Assembly: GCA_020637985.1 (NCBI GenBank)
Contig: JACKJK010000007.1
Span: 62,001-126,000, forward strand
Length of the DNA: 64,000 nt
Direction: 5' to 3'
From: Rhodobiaceae bacterium
GTDB lineage: Bacteria > Pseudomonadota > Alphaproteobacteria > Rhizobiales > Tepidamorphaceae
Part shown: positions 37,991 through 47,225 of the stretch, one piece after another
Position numbering within the stretch: position 1 is the stretch's first letter
How the letters are laid out: the number at the start of each line of letters is the position of its first letter
The notes under the pieces: model-generated
What the model was told of the DNA's origin: nothing
Databases searched by the model: none
Seen by the model: only the letters and a program-made list of their open reading frames with translations
Translations under genes and position numbers: made by a program

Positions 37991-39214
37991 ATGAACGTTC
38001 AGGTTCAGCGCGTCGAGACGCCGGCGGAACTCAAGCTCGCGTCGCAGTTCGCCGAGCGCAAGGACGCATTGGTCGGCGCGGACACGCTCGGGGCCGGTCG
38101 CGCGGCGGCTTTTGCGCGTTTCGAGGCCGTCGGGCTGCCGCACCGGCGCGTCGAGGAATTCAAGTATACCGACATGCGCGCACGGCTGCGCGAGGTGGCG
38201 GACGCAGGCGAGACGCAGGTGACGCTGCCCGATGCGCAGGGCGGCGTCAGGGTGACGTCGCTTGCCGAAGCGCTGGCCAGCGACGGCGCGGCGATTGCGG
38301 AGCGCATTGCCGAGCGCTTCACCGGCTTTGACAGTCCGCTCCTTGACCTCAACGAGGCGTTCGCCAGCGCCGGCGCGGTGATCGACATCGCGGCGGGTGC
38401 GAACGTTGCCGAGCCGGTGCGCGCCGGATTCGCGCATCCCGCCGGCAAGCGCGGCGACAGCGTTGCGCTCTATTCGGTCGGCTCGGGCGCGTCGGTCACG
38501 CTCATCGAGAAGGCCGGATCGGCGGACGGGGGCGCTCAGGGCGGCCACGTCAGCCATGTCGATGTTGCCGACGGCGCAAAGGTCACCTTCATTCGCCACG
38601 TGGATGCTGGCGCGCAGGGCGTGCATTCGGGCGGCCTTGCGGTGACGGTTGGGGCGAACGCCACCTTCGACCTGCTGCTGGTGGTTTCGACCGGCGAACT
38701 GGTGCGCACCGACATCGGATTGCGCTTCGTCGGCGGGGATGCGGTTGCCAACCTGCGCGGACTGCATCTTGCCGGCAGCACACGGCATGTCGACACGACG
38801 CTGTTCGTCGATCATGCCGAGCCCGGCTGCGTCAGCCGCGAGCTGTTCAAGTCGGTACTCGACGACAGGGCGCGCAGCGTCTTCCAGGGCAAGATCCTGG
38901 TGCGCCAGAAGGCGCAGAAGACCGACGGCAAGATGATGGCGCAGGCGCTGATGCTGTCGGACGACGCGGAAGCCGATTCCAAGCCGGAGCTGGAAATCTA
39001 TGCCGACGACGTGCAGTGCGGGCACGGCTCGACCACGGGCCGGGTTGACGACACGCTGCTGTTCTACCTGATGGCGCGTGGCATTCCGAAGCGCGAGGCG
39101 ACGCGCATGCTCGTTTCGGCCTTTGCCGGCGAGGTCTTCGACGATCTCGACGAGGCGGTTGCCGAGGAATTTTCCGCGGTTGCCGAGGAATGGCTCGAAC
39201 GCCACCTCGCCTGA
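37991..39214 (+). CDS. sufD: Fe-S assembly protein SufD
   Basis: 407 aa partner of SufB in the scaffold complex. Family stretches include GLPHRRVEEFKYTDMRARL near the N terminus, VDHAEPGCVSRELFKSVLDDRARSVFQGKILV, ADDVQCGHGSTTGRVDDTLLFYLMARGIPKREATRMLVSAF near the end. Start at ATG MNVQVQRVETPAE; an in-frame ATG 30 bp upstream is less likely. Follows sufC after the palindromic element. Confidence 0.95.
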   Translation: MNVQVQRVETPAELKLASQFAERKDALVGADTLGAGRAAAFARFEAVGLPHRRVEEFKYTDMRARLREVADAGETQVTLPDAQGGVRVTSLAEALASDGAAIAERIAERFTGFDSPLLDLNEAFASAGAVIDIAAGANVAEPVRAGFAHPAGKRGDSVALYSVGSGASVTLIEKAGSADGGAQGGHVSHVDVADGAKVTFIRHVDAGAQGVHSGGLAVTVGANATFDLLLVVSTGELVRTDIGLRFVGGDAVANLRGLHLAGSTRHVDTTLFVDHAEPGCVSRELFKSVLDDRARSVFQGKILVRQKAQKTDGKMMAQALMLSDDAEADSKPELEIYADDVQCGHGSTTGRVDDTLLFYLMARGIPKREATRMLVSAFAGEVFDDLDEAVAEEFSAVAEEWLERHLA

Positions 39215-39228
39215 AGGAGCGCGATGCA

Positions 39229-40458
39229 ATGGGCGCGAACGGGTACGACGTCGAGGCCGTCCGGCGGGATTTCCCGATCCTGTCGCGCGACGTCTACGGC
39301 AAGCCGCTGGTCTACCTCGACAACGGCGCCTCGGCGCAGAAGCCGCAGGCGATGATCGATGCGGTGACGCAGGCCTACAGCCACGAGTACGCCAACGTCC
39401 ACCGTGGCCTGCACTACCTCTCGAATACCGCGACCGATCACTACGAGGCAGCGCGCGAGACCGTTCGCGATTTCCTCAATGCGGGCTCCGTAGACGAGAT
39501 CATCTTCACGCGTTCGACGACGGAGGCGATCAACGCGGTCGCCTATTCGCTCGGTGTCGGCGAGATCGGCGAGGGCGACGAGATCGTGCTCTCCATCATG
39601 GAGCACCATTCCAACATCGTGCCCTGGCACTTCCTGCGCGAGCGCAAGGGCGCGGTGCTGAAGTGGGCGCCGGTGGGCGACGACGGATCGTTCGACTTCG
39701 AGGCGTTCGAGGCGCTGCTTTCGCCGCGCACGAAACTCGTCGCGATCACGCAGATGTCGAACGTGCTGGGCACGGTGGTGCCGGTCGGCGATGTGATCGG
39801 CGCAGCTCACGCGCGCGGCATCAAGGTACTGGTCGACGGGTCTCAGGCAGCCGTGCACATGCCGGTGGACGTCGCCGCGCTCGACGCCGACTTCTACTGC
39901 TTCACCGGGCACAAGGTATACGGGCCATCCGGCATCGGCGTGCTGTACGGCAAGCGCGACCTGCTGGCGAAGATGCCGCCGTTCCTGGGCGGCGGCGAGA
40001 TGATCCGCGACGTGACCCAGGACATCGTCACCTATGCAGGGCCGCCGCACCGCTTCGAGGCCGGCACGCCGCCGATCGTGCAAGCCATTGGGCTTGCCGC
40101 CTCGCTCGCCTACATGGATCGGTTGGGACGCGACAACATCGCAAGCCACGAGGAAGCCTTGCGCGCCTATGCGCACGAGCGGCTCGGGGCGATGAATTCG
40201 ATCCGCATCTTCGGCACAGCGCCGGGGAAGGGCGCCATCGTCTCCTTCGAGATGTTCGGCGCGCACGCCCACGACGTGGCGACGGTTCTCGACCGCGAAG
40301 GCGTTGCGGTGCGGGCCGGCACGCACTGCGCGCAGCCGTTGCTGGAGCGCTTCGGCGTGACCTCGACTTGCCGCGCCTCCTTCGGTCTCTACAATACGCT
40401 GGAAGAGATCGACGTGCTTGCGGGCGCGCTCGAAAAGGCGAAACGGATGTTCGCGTGA
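39229..40458 (+). CDS. sufS: Cysteine desulfurase SufS
   Basis: Group II cysteine desulfurase (409 aa) delivering sulfur to the SUF scaffold. Features: PILSRDVYGKPLVYLDNGASAQKP, FTRSTTEAINAVA, PLP lysine in CFTGHKVYGPSGIGVLYG and catalytic cysteine in VRAGTHCAQPL. AAGGAG lies 10 bp ahead of the ATG at 39229, which is in the SufS frame; the ATG at 39224 is out of frame. No sufE is present here, so a SufE or SufU partner is elsewhere or replaced. Stop overlaps sufT (TGATG). Confidence 0.96.
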   Translation: MGANGYDVEAVRRDFPILSRDVYGKPLVYLDNGASAQKPQAMIDAVTQAYSHEYANVHRGLHYLSNTATDHYEAARETVRDFLNAGSVDEIIFTRSTTEAINAVAYSLGVGEIGEGDEIVLSIMEHHSNIVPWHFLRERKGAVLKWAPVGDDGSFDFEAFEALLSPRTKLVAITQMSNVLGTVVPVGDVIGAAHARGIKVLVDGSQAAVHMPVDVAALDADFYCFTGHKVYGPSGIGVLYGKRDLLAKMPPFLGGGEMIRDVTQDIVTYAGPPHRFEAGTPPIVQAIGLAASLAYMDRLGRDNIASHEEALRAYAHERLGAMNSIRIFGTAPGKGAIVSFEMFGAHAHDVATVLDREGVAVRAGTHCAQPLLERFGVTSTCRASFGLYNTLEEIDVLAGALEKAKRMFA

Positions 40459-40859
40459 TGGAAGACAACCCGTATCTGATCGCTACAGGTGATGGCGGGG
40501 ACGAGACCGCGGCCCCGGCGTCCTCGGCGTCCTCGTCGTTGCCGCAAGAGGAATTGACGCGGCTGACCGATGACATCATCGGGGCGCTGAAGACCGTCTA
40601 CGATCCTGAAATTCCCGTCGACATCTTCGAACTGGGACTGATCTACAAGATCGATGTCGACGACGACCGCAACATCAACATCGACATGACACTGACCGCG
40701 CCGGCGTGTCCGGTCGCCGGAGAGATGCCGATCTGGGTCGAGGATGCCGTCAACTCGGTGCAGGGCGTGGGGCAGGTTCGCGTCAACATGGTGTTCGACC
40801 CGCCCTGGGACCCCAGCCGCATGAGCGACGAGGCGCGCGTTGCGCTCGACATGTTCTGA
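40458..40859 (+). CDS. sufT: SufT-like MIP18/DUF59 Fe-S maturation factor
   Basis: 133 aa, coupled to sufS by a TGATG overlap. The DUF59 core is VYDPEIPVDIFELGLIYKIDVDDDRNINIDMTLTAPACPVAGEMPIWVEDAVNSV, with the conserved cysteine in TAPACPVA and the DPPWDPSRMSDEAR tail. A Ser/Ala-rich N-terminal stretch of ~30 residues is probably disordered. The family helps mature Fe-S proteins under high demand; the role in this organism is inferred. Confidence 0.92.
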   Translation: MEDNPYLIATGDGGDETAAPASSASSSLPQEELTRLTDDIIGALKTVYDPEIPVDIFELGLIYKIDVDDDRNINIDMTLTAPACPVAGEMPIWVEDAVNSVQGVGQVRVNMVFDPPWDPSRMSDEARVALDMF

Positions 40860-40961
40860 TCGCGCTGGCTGCGGGTTTCATGGTGCCGTCGGGCGCCCAG
40901 ATTCACACAAGGTTGGCGCCTGCGGGCGGCAATCGGGAAAACAAGCGTTTCGAGGGACCAC

Positions 40962-41330
40962 ATGACAGTCGCAGCGCGGCCCAGGCCGAAGGTGGTGACG
41001 CTCACGGATGCCGCGGCAAACCGTGTGCGCGAGATCATCGCGAACTCCGGCAAGGAGATCGCGGGCCTGCGCATCGGTGTGGCGAATGGCGGCTGCGCCG
41101 GCATGTCCTACACGATGGACTATGCGAACGCAGTGGAGCCGGGCGACGAGGTCGTCGAGGACAAGGGCGTCACCGTGCTGATCGACCCGAAAGCGGTGCT
41201 GTTTCTGCTCGGCACCGAGATGGACTACCAGACGACCAAGCTTTCCTCGGGGTTCGTGTTCAACAATCCGAACCAGACCGGGGCATGCGGCTGCGGGGAA
41301 TCGGTATCGATTTCACCGGCGCAGGGCTGA
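40962..41330 (+). CDS. sufA: A-type Fe-S carrier SufA/IscA
   Basis: 122 aa HesB/IscA-family protein. The three conserved cysteines are in ANGGCAGMSY and the C-terminal GACGCGES. The start MTVAARPRPKVVTLTDAAANRVREII includes a ~12-residue extension before the fold. It is last in the operon after a ~100 bp spacer, completing desulfurase-sufB-(micro-ORF)-sufC-sufD-sufS-sufT-sufA. Confidence 0.95.
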   Translation: MTVAARPRPKVVTLTDAAANRVREIIANSGKEIAGLRIGVANGGCAGMSYTMDYANAVEPGDEVVEDKGVTVLIDPKAVLFLLGTEMDYQTTKLSSGFVFNNPNQTGACGCGESVSISPAQG

Positions 41331-41426
41331 CGCCGGCATATTCACTGGACATGCGATGCCAGGCGCATCGCGCGGTGTCTTCATGCCGGTGAATGCGGTG
41401 TTGTGCGGTGGTGCCAGGGATCTCGC

Positions 41427-42494
41427 TCAGGCGACCTTGTCGAAATCCGCCTCGGACAGTTCGTCCTCTCCGGTAAGCCGGTTGCGGCCATCGCGCTTCG
41501 ACTTGTACAGGGCGGCATCGGCGCGCGCGATTATCGAATCGGGCGTGTCGTTCTTCCGCATGACCGCGATGCCGAAGGACATCGTGATGCGACCCAGTGT
41601 TTCGCCGGTCGAGCGCTTGACGAGTTCCTTCTTCATGATCGCGATGCGAACCTGTTCGGCGACCACGCGCGCGGAATCGAATGATGCCTGCGGCAGGATG
41701 ATGCCGAATTCCTCGCCACCGTAACGGGCGGCGATGTCGCGCCCCTTCACGGTCTGCTTTAGCGTCGCGCCGACCAGCTTGAGAACCTGGTCTCCGGTCT
41801 GGTGGCCATAGACGTCATTGAAACGCTTGAAATGATCGATGTCGCACATGACAAGACAAAGGTCGGAGCCCTCGGCGATTTCCGACGAGATGAGCCGTTC
41901 CAGCGACTGGTCGAAATGCCGGCGGTTGGCGAGGCCGGTGAGCGGGTCGGTGATCGTCTCGGTGCGGACCGCCTCGAGATTTTCCTTCAGGTCGGAGATC
42001 TGACTGCGCGATTCCTGAAGCTGCTTCTCCAGAGCGTTGTTGCGCTCTTCCATCTCGCGGGTGGCGAGCAGGACGCGCTTGACGACTGCACGGGCCTTGT
42101 CGGGCGAATCCGCGTCAGACAGCGAGTTTGCCGCCGTCGTCAACTGCTTGCCGTAGTCGCCGACGGAGCCGCTGCTTTCCTCGATGCGACCGAGCAGTTG
42201 GGAAATCTCCTCGGCCATCTTGTTGCTGACGTCGCCGAGCCGGTCGCTGAGATTTATTGGCGATACGAACTCGTCGTAGAACCGGTCGAGCATCGCATTG
42301 TCGATGGCGCCGTGCCGATCAAGGGCCGCATTGATGGCCTTGTTCAGCTCCCGGTTGTATCCAGCCGAGTAGGTGTACCAGAGTTCGTAGTTTCGGGGGT
42401 ATGCGGGATTCTCGTTCTTTTTCAAGAACTTGATCGCATTCTCACCATAGCCGATCGTTCGGGTGAACTCGGCCTTGTCGGTTTTCGCCGCCAT
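41427..42494 (-). CDS. GGDEF diguanylate cyclase
   Basis: 355 aa protein making cyclic di-GMP. The C-terminal GGDEF domain starts at DPLTGLANRRHFDQSL, and the active site reads RYGGEEFGIILP. The inhibitory site upstream reads KGRD instead of RxxD, so product inhibition may be weak. The N-terminal half is helical and coiled-coil-like (MEERNNALEKQLQESRSQISDLKENLEA) without membrane segments, preceded by a region beginning YGENAIKFLKKNENPAYPRNYELWYTYSAG, which is seen in other alphaproteobacterial cyclases but whose signal is unknown to me. Cytoplasmic. Start set to ATG one codon after a TTG. Confidence 0.93.
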   Translation of the reverse strand: MAAKTDKAEFTRTIGYGENAIKFLKKNENPAYPRNYELWYTYSAGYNRELNKAINAALDRHGAIDNAMLDRFYDEFVSPINLSDRLGDVSNKMAEEISQLLGRIEESSGSVGDYGKQLTTAANSLSDADSPDKARAVVKRVLLATREMEERNNALEKQLQESRSQISDLKENLEAVRTETITDPLTGLANRRHFDQSLERLISSEIAEGSDLCLVMCDIDHFKRFNDVYGHQTGDQVLKLVGATLKQTVKGRDIAARYGGEEFGIILPQASFDSARVVAEQVRIAIMKKELVKRSTGETLGRITMSFGIAVMRKNDTPDSIIARADAALYKSKRDGRNRLTGEDELSEADFDKVA

Positions 42495-42559
42495 CAAATC
42501 TGGCCCTTTGCCAATGCGGTTGTGTCCGCAAATGTCTGCGCAAAAGTGCCATAGACCGT

Positions 42560-42574
42560 CTAATTTTCAGTTAA
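42560..42574 (-). promoter_or_regulatory. Near-consensus CtrA-like site upstream of the diguanylate cyclase
   Basis: On the minus strand TTAACTGAAAATTAG fits TTAA-N7-TTAA with one mismatch at the last base. It lies about 65 bp before the cyclase start. Short AT-rich motifs occur by chance, though less often in GC-rich DNA. Confidence 0.3.
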
Positions 42575-42605
42575 TTGCCGCAACGGTATTCACAGGGGCT
42601 ACGCG

Positions 42606-44063
42606 CTAGCCCTTTGCATGCCGCGTCGGGCGAAGCAGGAACGCCGGGACGTGATCTGCCTGGCCGAAGGTCGTTTCCGCGCGTTCGGCATCCGCATTCT
42701 GCTCGGATTTCCGCTTACCTTGCGGACGTTCGCGCACTGGTTGTGCGCCTTCATCGGGTGCCCGCTTGCGGGTATCCGAAGAACCGGGCGGATTTGCCGC
42801 AGGTTCCGAATGTGGCTTGGGTCCGCGTGCTGGCTGCTCGCCGGTCTTCGAGCGCCCGGTTCGGCCGCGACGTCTGCGGCCAGCAGACGAATCGGATTTC
42901 TCCGATTCCGCCTGTTCAAAGGCATCGACGTTCCTGCGCTCGATGTTCACCCCGATGAGGTCCTCGATGCGCTGCAGGGACCCCAGGTCCTCGGGTGCGC
43001 ACAGGGCCACGGCGACGCCTGCGCGACCAGCGCGCCCGGTGCGGCCGATGCGATGGACGTAGTCGTCGGGATGTACGGGCAGGTCGTAGTTGAAGACGTG
43101 GCTGACCTTCGGGATATCGAGACCACGGGCGGCGACGTCGCTGGCAACCAGGATCGGCACTTCGCCGGAGCGGAAGCTTTCCAGCATTGCCATGCGCTGG
43201 TGCTGGTCCATGTCGCCGTGCAGGGCGCCGGCGTTGAAGCCATGCCGCTTCAGCGAATTGTGGACGGTGGCGACGTCGCGCTTGCGATTGCAGAAGACGA
43301 TGGCGTTCGAGAGGTTCTCCGCGGCGCGGATCTGGTCGCGCAGGCAGGCACGCTTGTCCTTTGGCGAGCCGCCGCAGGCGACAACAGATTGCGCGACCGT
43401 CGCGGCGGTCGAGGCAGGACGCGCAACCTCGACGCGGACCGGATCGCGCAGGAACTGCGTCGTCAGCCGGGTGATCTCCGGCGCCATGGTGGCGGAGAAG
43501 AACAAGGTCTGGCGGCGGGCGGGGACGAGCTTGCAGATGCGTTCAATGTCGGGAATGAAACCCATGTCCAGCATGCGGTCGGCCTCGTCAATGACGAGGA
43601 TCTCGACACCGGTCATCAGCAGCTTGCCGCGCTCGAAATGGTCGAGCAGGCGGCCGGGCGTGGCGATCAGCACGTCGGCGCCGCGATCGAGCTTCTTTTC
43701 CTGTTCGTCGAAGGACACGCCGCCGATGAGCAGGGCGACGGTCAGCTTGTGGTTGATGCCGTAGGTGTTGAAGTTCTGCTCGACCTGGGCTGCGAGCTCG
43801 CGGGTCGGTTCAAGGATGAGCGTGCGCGGCATGCGGGCGCGGGCACGGCCGGATTCGAGCCGTGTCAGCATCGGCAGGACGAAGGATGCGGTCTTTCCGG
43901 TTCCCGTCTGGGCGATGCCGATGACGTCGCGCTTGGCCAGGACTTCCGGAATGGCCTGGGCCTGGATCGGTGTCGGCTCGCTGTAGCCGGCCTTTTCGAC
44001 GGCGGCGAGAACGCGCTCGCTCAGCCCAAGATCAGTGAATTTCATCAAGTTCGATTTCGTCAT
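42606..44063 (-). CDS. DEAD-box RNA helicase, RhlE-like
   Basis: 485 aa ATP-dependent RNA helicase. Motifs in order: Q motif EPTPIQAQAIP, AQTGTGKT, PTRELAAQ, TPGRLLDHF, DEADRMLDMGF, SATMA, VARPAS, IVFCNRKRDVA, ASDVAARGLDIP and HRIGRTGRAG. The last ~110 residues are basic and low complexity (SAGRRRRGRTGRSKTG), typical of RhlE tails that bind RNA. The start MTKSNLMKFTDLGLS is chosen; a frame runs ~300 bp upstream, but that stretch looks like leader (see the promoter at 44266). Likely roles are ribosome assembly or cold-related RNA remodelling. Confidence 0.93.
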   Translation of the reverse strand: MTKSNLMKFTDLGLSERVLAAVEKAGYSEPTPIQAQAIPEVLAKRDVIGIAQTGTGKTASFVLPMLTRLESGRARARMPRTLILEPTRELAAQVEQNFNTYGINHKLTVALLIGGVSFDEQEKKLDRGADVLIATPGRLLDHFERGKLLMTGVEILVIDEADRMLDMGFIPDIERICKLVPARRQTLFFSATMAPEITRLTTQFLRDPVRVEVARPASTAATVAQSVVACGGSPKDKRACLRDQIRAAENLSNAIVFCNRKRDVATVHNSLKRHGFNAGALHGDMDQHQRMAMLESFRSGEVPILVASDVAARGLDIPKVSHVFNYDLPVHPDDYVHRIGRTGRAGRAGVAVALCAPEDLGSLQRIEDLIGVNIERRNVDAFEQAESEKSDSSAGRRRRGRTGRSKTGEQPARGPKPHSEPAANPPGSSDTRKRAPDEGAQPVRERPQGKRKSEQNADAERAETTFGQADHVPAFLLRPTRHAKG

Positions 44064-44265
44064 GTTGTCGACCGGCGTCGATGCCTGGTCGGGCGTCAGG
44101 ATGTCCGGAACGCGGTTCTTCGGAGATACGGCTCGGTTCCGAGCGACTCGAGTTTCGGATGGCGACGCGGCCAATGCGATATGCCGGAACTGCAATCGGG
44201 CGAGTACGCGATCCGTTTTCCCGTTGCCCCGCAATTCGGGGTACGTGACCGGGATGTTGACACCG

Positions 44266-44294
44266 GGAATATGTAGAACAGTCAATGATGTCAA
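44266..44294 (-). promoter_or_regulatory. Candidate promoter with long leader for the RNA helicase
   Basis: On the minus strand TTGACA (44289-44294) and TATTCC (44266-44271) are 17 bp apart. Transcription from here gives a leader of ~195 nt before the helicase ATG. The rest of the 378-bp gap (44064-44441) holds no gene I can support. Confidence 0.4.
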
Positions 44295-44441
44295 ACAACT
44301 TCGCGCAAATGTGCCCCAAATCATGCCCGGTTGGTAAAAACAGGAGCTGTTTTGCGAGGCACGGGGCAAAAGCGGTGCGTGGCTCGCCTGGCGGATCGGT
44401 GCCGGTTATGATGCCGCCACCATGGTGCCGGGGAGGCAGGA

Positions 44442-45137
44442 ATGAAGGATATCGTGTTCGTGCCGGGGCTGCTGTGCACGCAGGCGCTGTTCGCTCCCCA
44501 GATCGCGGCCCTGCCTGAAGGTTGGCGGGCGCAAGTCGCCGACCATCGCCGCGACGACAGCATGGAAATGATCGCGCGGCGGCTGCTCGACGATGCGCCG
44601 GAGCGCTTCGTGCTCGCCGGCCTGTCGATGGGTGGCTACATCGCCTACGAGGTGTTGCGGCAGGCGCCGCAGCGCGTGCGCGGCCTTGTCCTGATCGACA
44701 CCAGCGCGCGCGCCGACCGCCCCGACCAGGTGGCAACCCGTGAGAGCCTGATCGAGCTGGCCCACAGCGAGGGCATCTCGGCGGTCGTCAACAGGCTCAT
44801 CACGGTGTTCATCGCCGAAAGCCGGCAGGGCGATGCCGAACTGACCGGGACGATCCGGGCGATGGCGGCGGAAACCGGCGTTGCGGCGTTCGAGCGCCAG
44901 CAACGGGCGATCATGGGGCGCAGCGACGCCCTGGCGACGCTGGCGCGCGTTCACTGCCCGACGCTGGTGATGGTTGGCGACGAGGATGCGCTGACGCCGC
45001 CCAAGCTGGCACATGAGATTGCCGATGCGGTGCCGGGCGCGCGGCTGAAGATCATCGAGGGCTGCGGCCACATCGCGACGCTGGAGCGTCCCGGTGCTGT
45101 CAACGAAGCGCTGAACGCCTTCCTGGCGCACATCTAG
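44442..45137 (+). CDS. Alpha/beta hydrolase
   Basis: 231 aa soluble hydrolase. The nucleophile elbow is AGLSMGGYIA, the acid is likely in VGDEDALTPP and the histidine in EGCGHIATLERP, so the triad looks complete. A good ribosome site (GGGAGG) precedes the ATG. Single gene between the divergent helicase and the convergent parE. Substrate unknown; similar proteins are annotated loosely as esterases or carboxylesterases. Confidence 0.85.
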   Translation: MKDIVFVPGLLCTQALFAPQIAALPEGWRAQVADHRRDDSMEMIARRLLDDAPERFVLAGLSMGGYIAYEVLRQAPQRVRGLVLIDTSARADRPDQVATRESLIELAHSEGISAVVNRLITVFIAESRQGDAELTGTIRAMAAETGVAAFERQQRAIMGRSDALATLARVHCPTLVMVGDEDALTPPKLAHEIADAVPGARLKIIEGCGHIATLERPGAVNEALNAFLAHI

Positions 45138-45152
45138 GGCGAGGCTGCGAAT

Positions 45153-47225
45153 CTAGACGTCCAGTTCCTCGGCGAACTCGGCGCGCTCCTGGATGAAGCG
45201 GAAGCGGGCGTCCGAATTGGTGCCCATCAGGTCGGCAACGACGGTGCGGGTCTGTTCCAGTTCGTCCTCGGCGACCTCGACGCGCAGCAGCGTGCGCTTT
45301 GCCGGGTCCATCGTCGTTTCCTTCAACTGGTGCGGCATCATCTCGCCGAGGCCCTTGAAGCGGCCGATCTCGATCTTGCCGCGGCCGTTGAACTCGCTCT
45401 TCAGCAGTTCGTCCTTGTGCAGGTCGTCACGGGCATAGAGCGTCTTGCCGCCCTGGCTGATGCGGTAGAGCGGCGGCACGGCGAGGAACAGGTGGCCGTT
45501 GTCGATCAGGCGCGGCATCTGCTTGTAGAAGAACGTGATCAGCAGAGACGCGATGTGGGCGCCGTCGACGTCGGCGTCGGTCATGACGATGATGCGTTCG
45601 TAGCGCAGGTCGTCGTCGCGGTAGTTGTTGGCGGTGCCGCAGCCGAGCGCCTGGATCAGGTCGGCGAGCTGCTGGTTGGCGGCCAGCTTGTCGCGCCCGG
45701 CACTGGCGACGTTGAGGATCTTGCCGCGTAGCGGCAGCACGGCCTGGGTGGCGCGGTTGCGCGCCTGCTTGGCCGAACCGCCGGCGGAATCGCCCTCGAC
45801 GATGAACAGCTCGGTGCCTTCCTTGGAGTTCGCCGAACAGTCCGACAGCTTGCCGGGCAGGCGCAGCTTGCGCGTCGCCGTCTTGCGCTGGGTTTCGCGT
45901 TCCTGGCGCCGGCGCAGGCGCTCCTCGGCGCGCTCGACGACCCAGTCTAGCAGGCGGGTCGCCTGCTGCGGGCGCGCCGCCAGCCAGTGGTCGAAGGCGT
46001 CCTTGACTGCGTTCTCGACAATGCGCGAGGCCTCCGCCGTGGTCAGCCGTTCCTTGGTCTGGCCCTGGAACTCCGGCTCGCGCACGAAGACCGACAGCAT
46101 GATGCCGGCGGACGCCAGCACGTCGTCGCTGGTGACGAGGCCGAGCTTCTTGTTGCCGGTCAGTTCACCAAAGGCCTTCAATCCCTTGAGAAGGGCGAGG
46201 CGGAGTCCGGCGACATGGGTGCCGCCCTCGGGCGTGGGCACCGTGTTGCAGTAGGAATCGACGAAGCCGTCGCGCCCGCCGAACCAGCAGATCGCCCATT
46301 CGGCGCTGCCGCCGCCGGCCTGGCGTTCGCTCTTGCCATGGAAGAAATCGTCCGTGACCAGCGTCGCCTTGCCGACCTCGCTGGCGAGATAGTCCTTCAG
46401 CCCGTCGGGGAACTTGAAGGTTTCCTGCGCCGGGATGTCGCTGCCGGCGACCAGTTCGGGGTCGCAGGACCAGCGGATCTCGACGCCGCCGAACAGGTAC
46501 GCCTTGGAGCGGGCCATGCGGAACAGCCGAGCCGGCTTGAAGCGCGCGCCCTTGCCGAAGATCTCCGCGTCGGGATGGAAGCGAACGCGGGTGCCGCGCC
46601 GGTTCATCACGTCGCCGAGGAACTCGAGCTTGGTCGCGGGGCGGCCGCGCGAATAGAGCTGGCGGTAGAGCTTGCGACCGCGCGCCACCTCGACCTCGAG
46701 GTCGTCGGAGAGCGCATTCACGACCGAGACGCCGACGCCGTGCAGGCCGCCCGACGTTTCGTAGACCTTGGCGTTGAACTTTCCGCCGGCGTGCAGCGTC
46801 GTCATGATGACTTCCAGCGCCGAACGGTCCTTGTACTTGGGGTGCGGGTCGACGGGGATGCCGCGTCCGTTGTCGGACACGCTCAGATAGCCGTCGGCGT
46901 CGAGATTCACCTCGATGACGCTGGCGTGGCCCGCGACGGCCTCGTCCATGGCGTTGTCGATGACCTCGGCGAAGAGGTGGTGCAGGGCCTTTTCGTCGGT
47001 GCCGCCGATGTACATGCCGGGGCGACGGCGCACGGGCTCAAGTCCCTCCAGCACCTCGATGTCGGCGGCCGTGTAGGCGTCCTCGGCGCCGCCGGTGCCG
47101 GTTGCCGCGAGTTCGGACGCGTCGGCCTTGGCAACGGACGTCTTGCGCGCTGCGTCCTTGGCGACGGTCTTCAGTTTCGAGACGCTGTCTTCAAGCGCGG
47201 CAAAAAGGTCGTCGGAATCGCTCAT
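45153..47225 (-). CDS. parE: DNA topoisomerase IV subunit B
   Basis: 690 aa ATPase subunit that decatenates chromosomes with ParC. Recognisable parts: a ~65-residue Ala/Thr-rich N-terminal extension, RRRPGMYIGGTDEKALHHLFAEVIDNAMDEA, the ATP site VSDNGRGIPVD, YETSGGLHGVGVSVVNALS, the TOPRIM start ELFIVEGDSAGGSAKQARNRATQAVLPLRGKILNV and DADVDGAHIASLLITFFY, ending GEMMPHQLKETTMDPAKRTL. The lack of the gyrase-type RMRK insertion and the length favour ParE over GyrB. parC is not in the window. Confidence 0.95.
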   Translation of the reverse strand: MSDSDDLFAALEDSVSKLKTVAKDAARKTSVAKADASELAATGTGGAEDAYTAADIEVLEGLEPVRRRPGMYIGGTDEKALHHLFAEVIDNAMDEAVAGHASVIEVNLDADGYLSVSDNGRGIPVDPHPKYKDRSALEVIMTTLHAGGKFNAKVYETSGGLHGVGVSVVNALSDDLEVEVARGRKLYRQLYSRGRPATKLEFLGDVMNRRGTRVRFHPDAEIFGKGARFKPARLFRMARSKAYLFGGVEIRWSCDPELVAGSDIPAQETFKFPDGLKDYLASEVGKATLVTDDFFHGKSERQAGGGSAEWAICWFGGRDGFVDSYCNTVPTPEGGTHVAGLRLALLKGLKAFGELTGNKKLGLVTSDDVLASAGIMLSVFVREPEFQGQTKERLTTAEASRIVENAVKDAFDHWLAARPQQATRLLDWVVERAEERLRRRQERETQRKTATRKLRLPGKLSDCSANSKEGTELFIVEGDSAGGSAKQARNRATQAVLPLRGKILNVASAGRDKLAANQQLADLIQALGCGTANNYRDDDLRYERIIVMTDADVDGAHIASLLITFFYKQMPRLIDNGHLFLAVPPLYRISQGGKTLYARDDLHKDELLKSEFNGRGKIEIGRFKGLGEMMPHQLKETTMDPAKRTLLRVEVAEDELEQTRTVVADLMGTNSDARFRFIQERAEFAEELDV

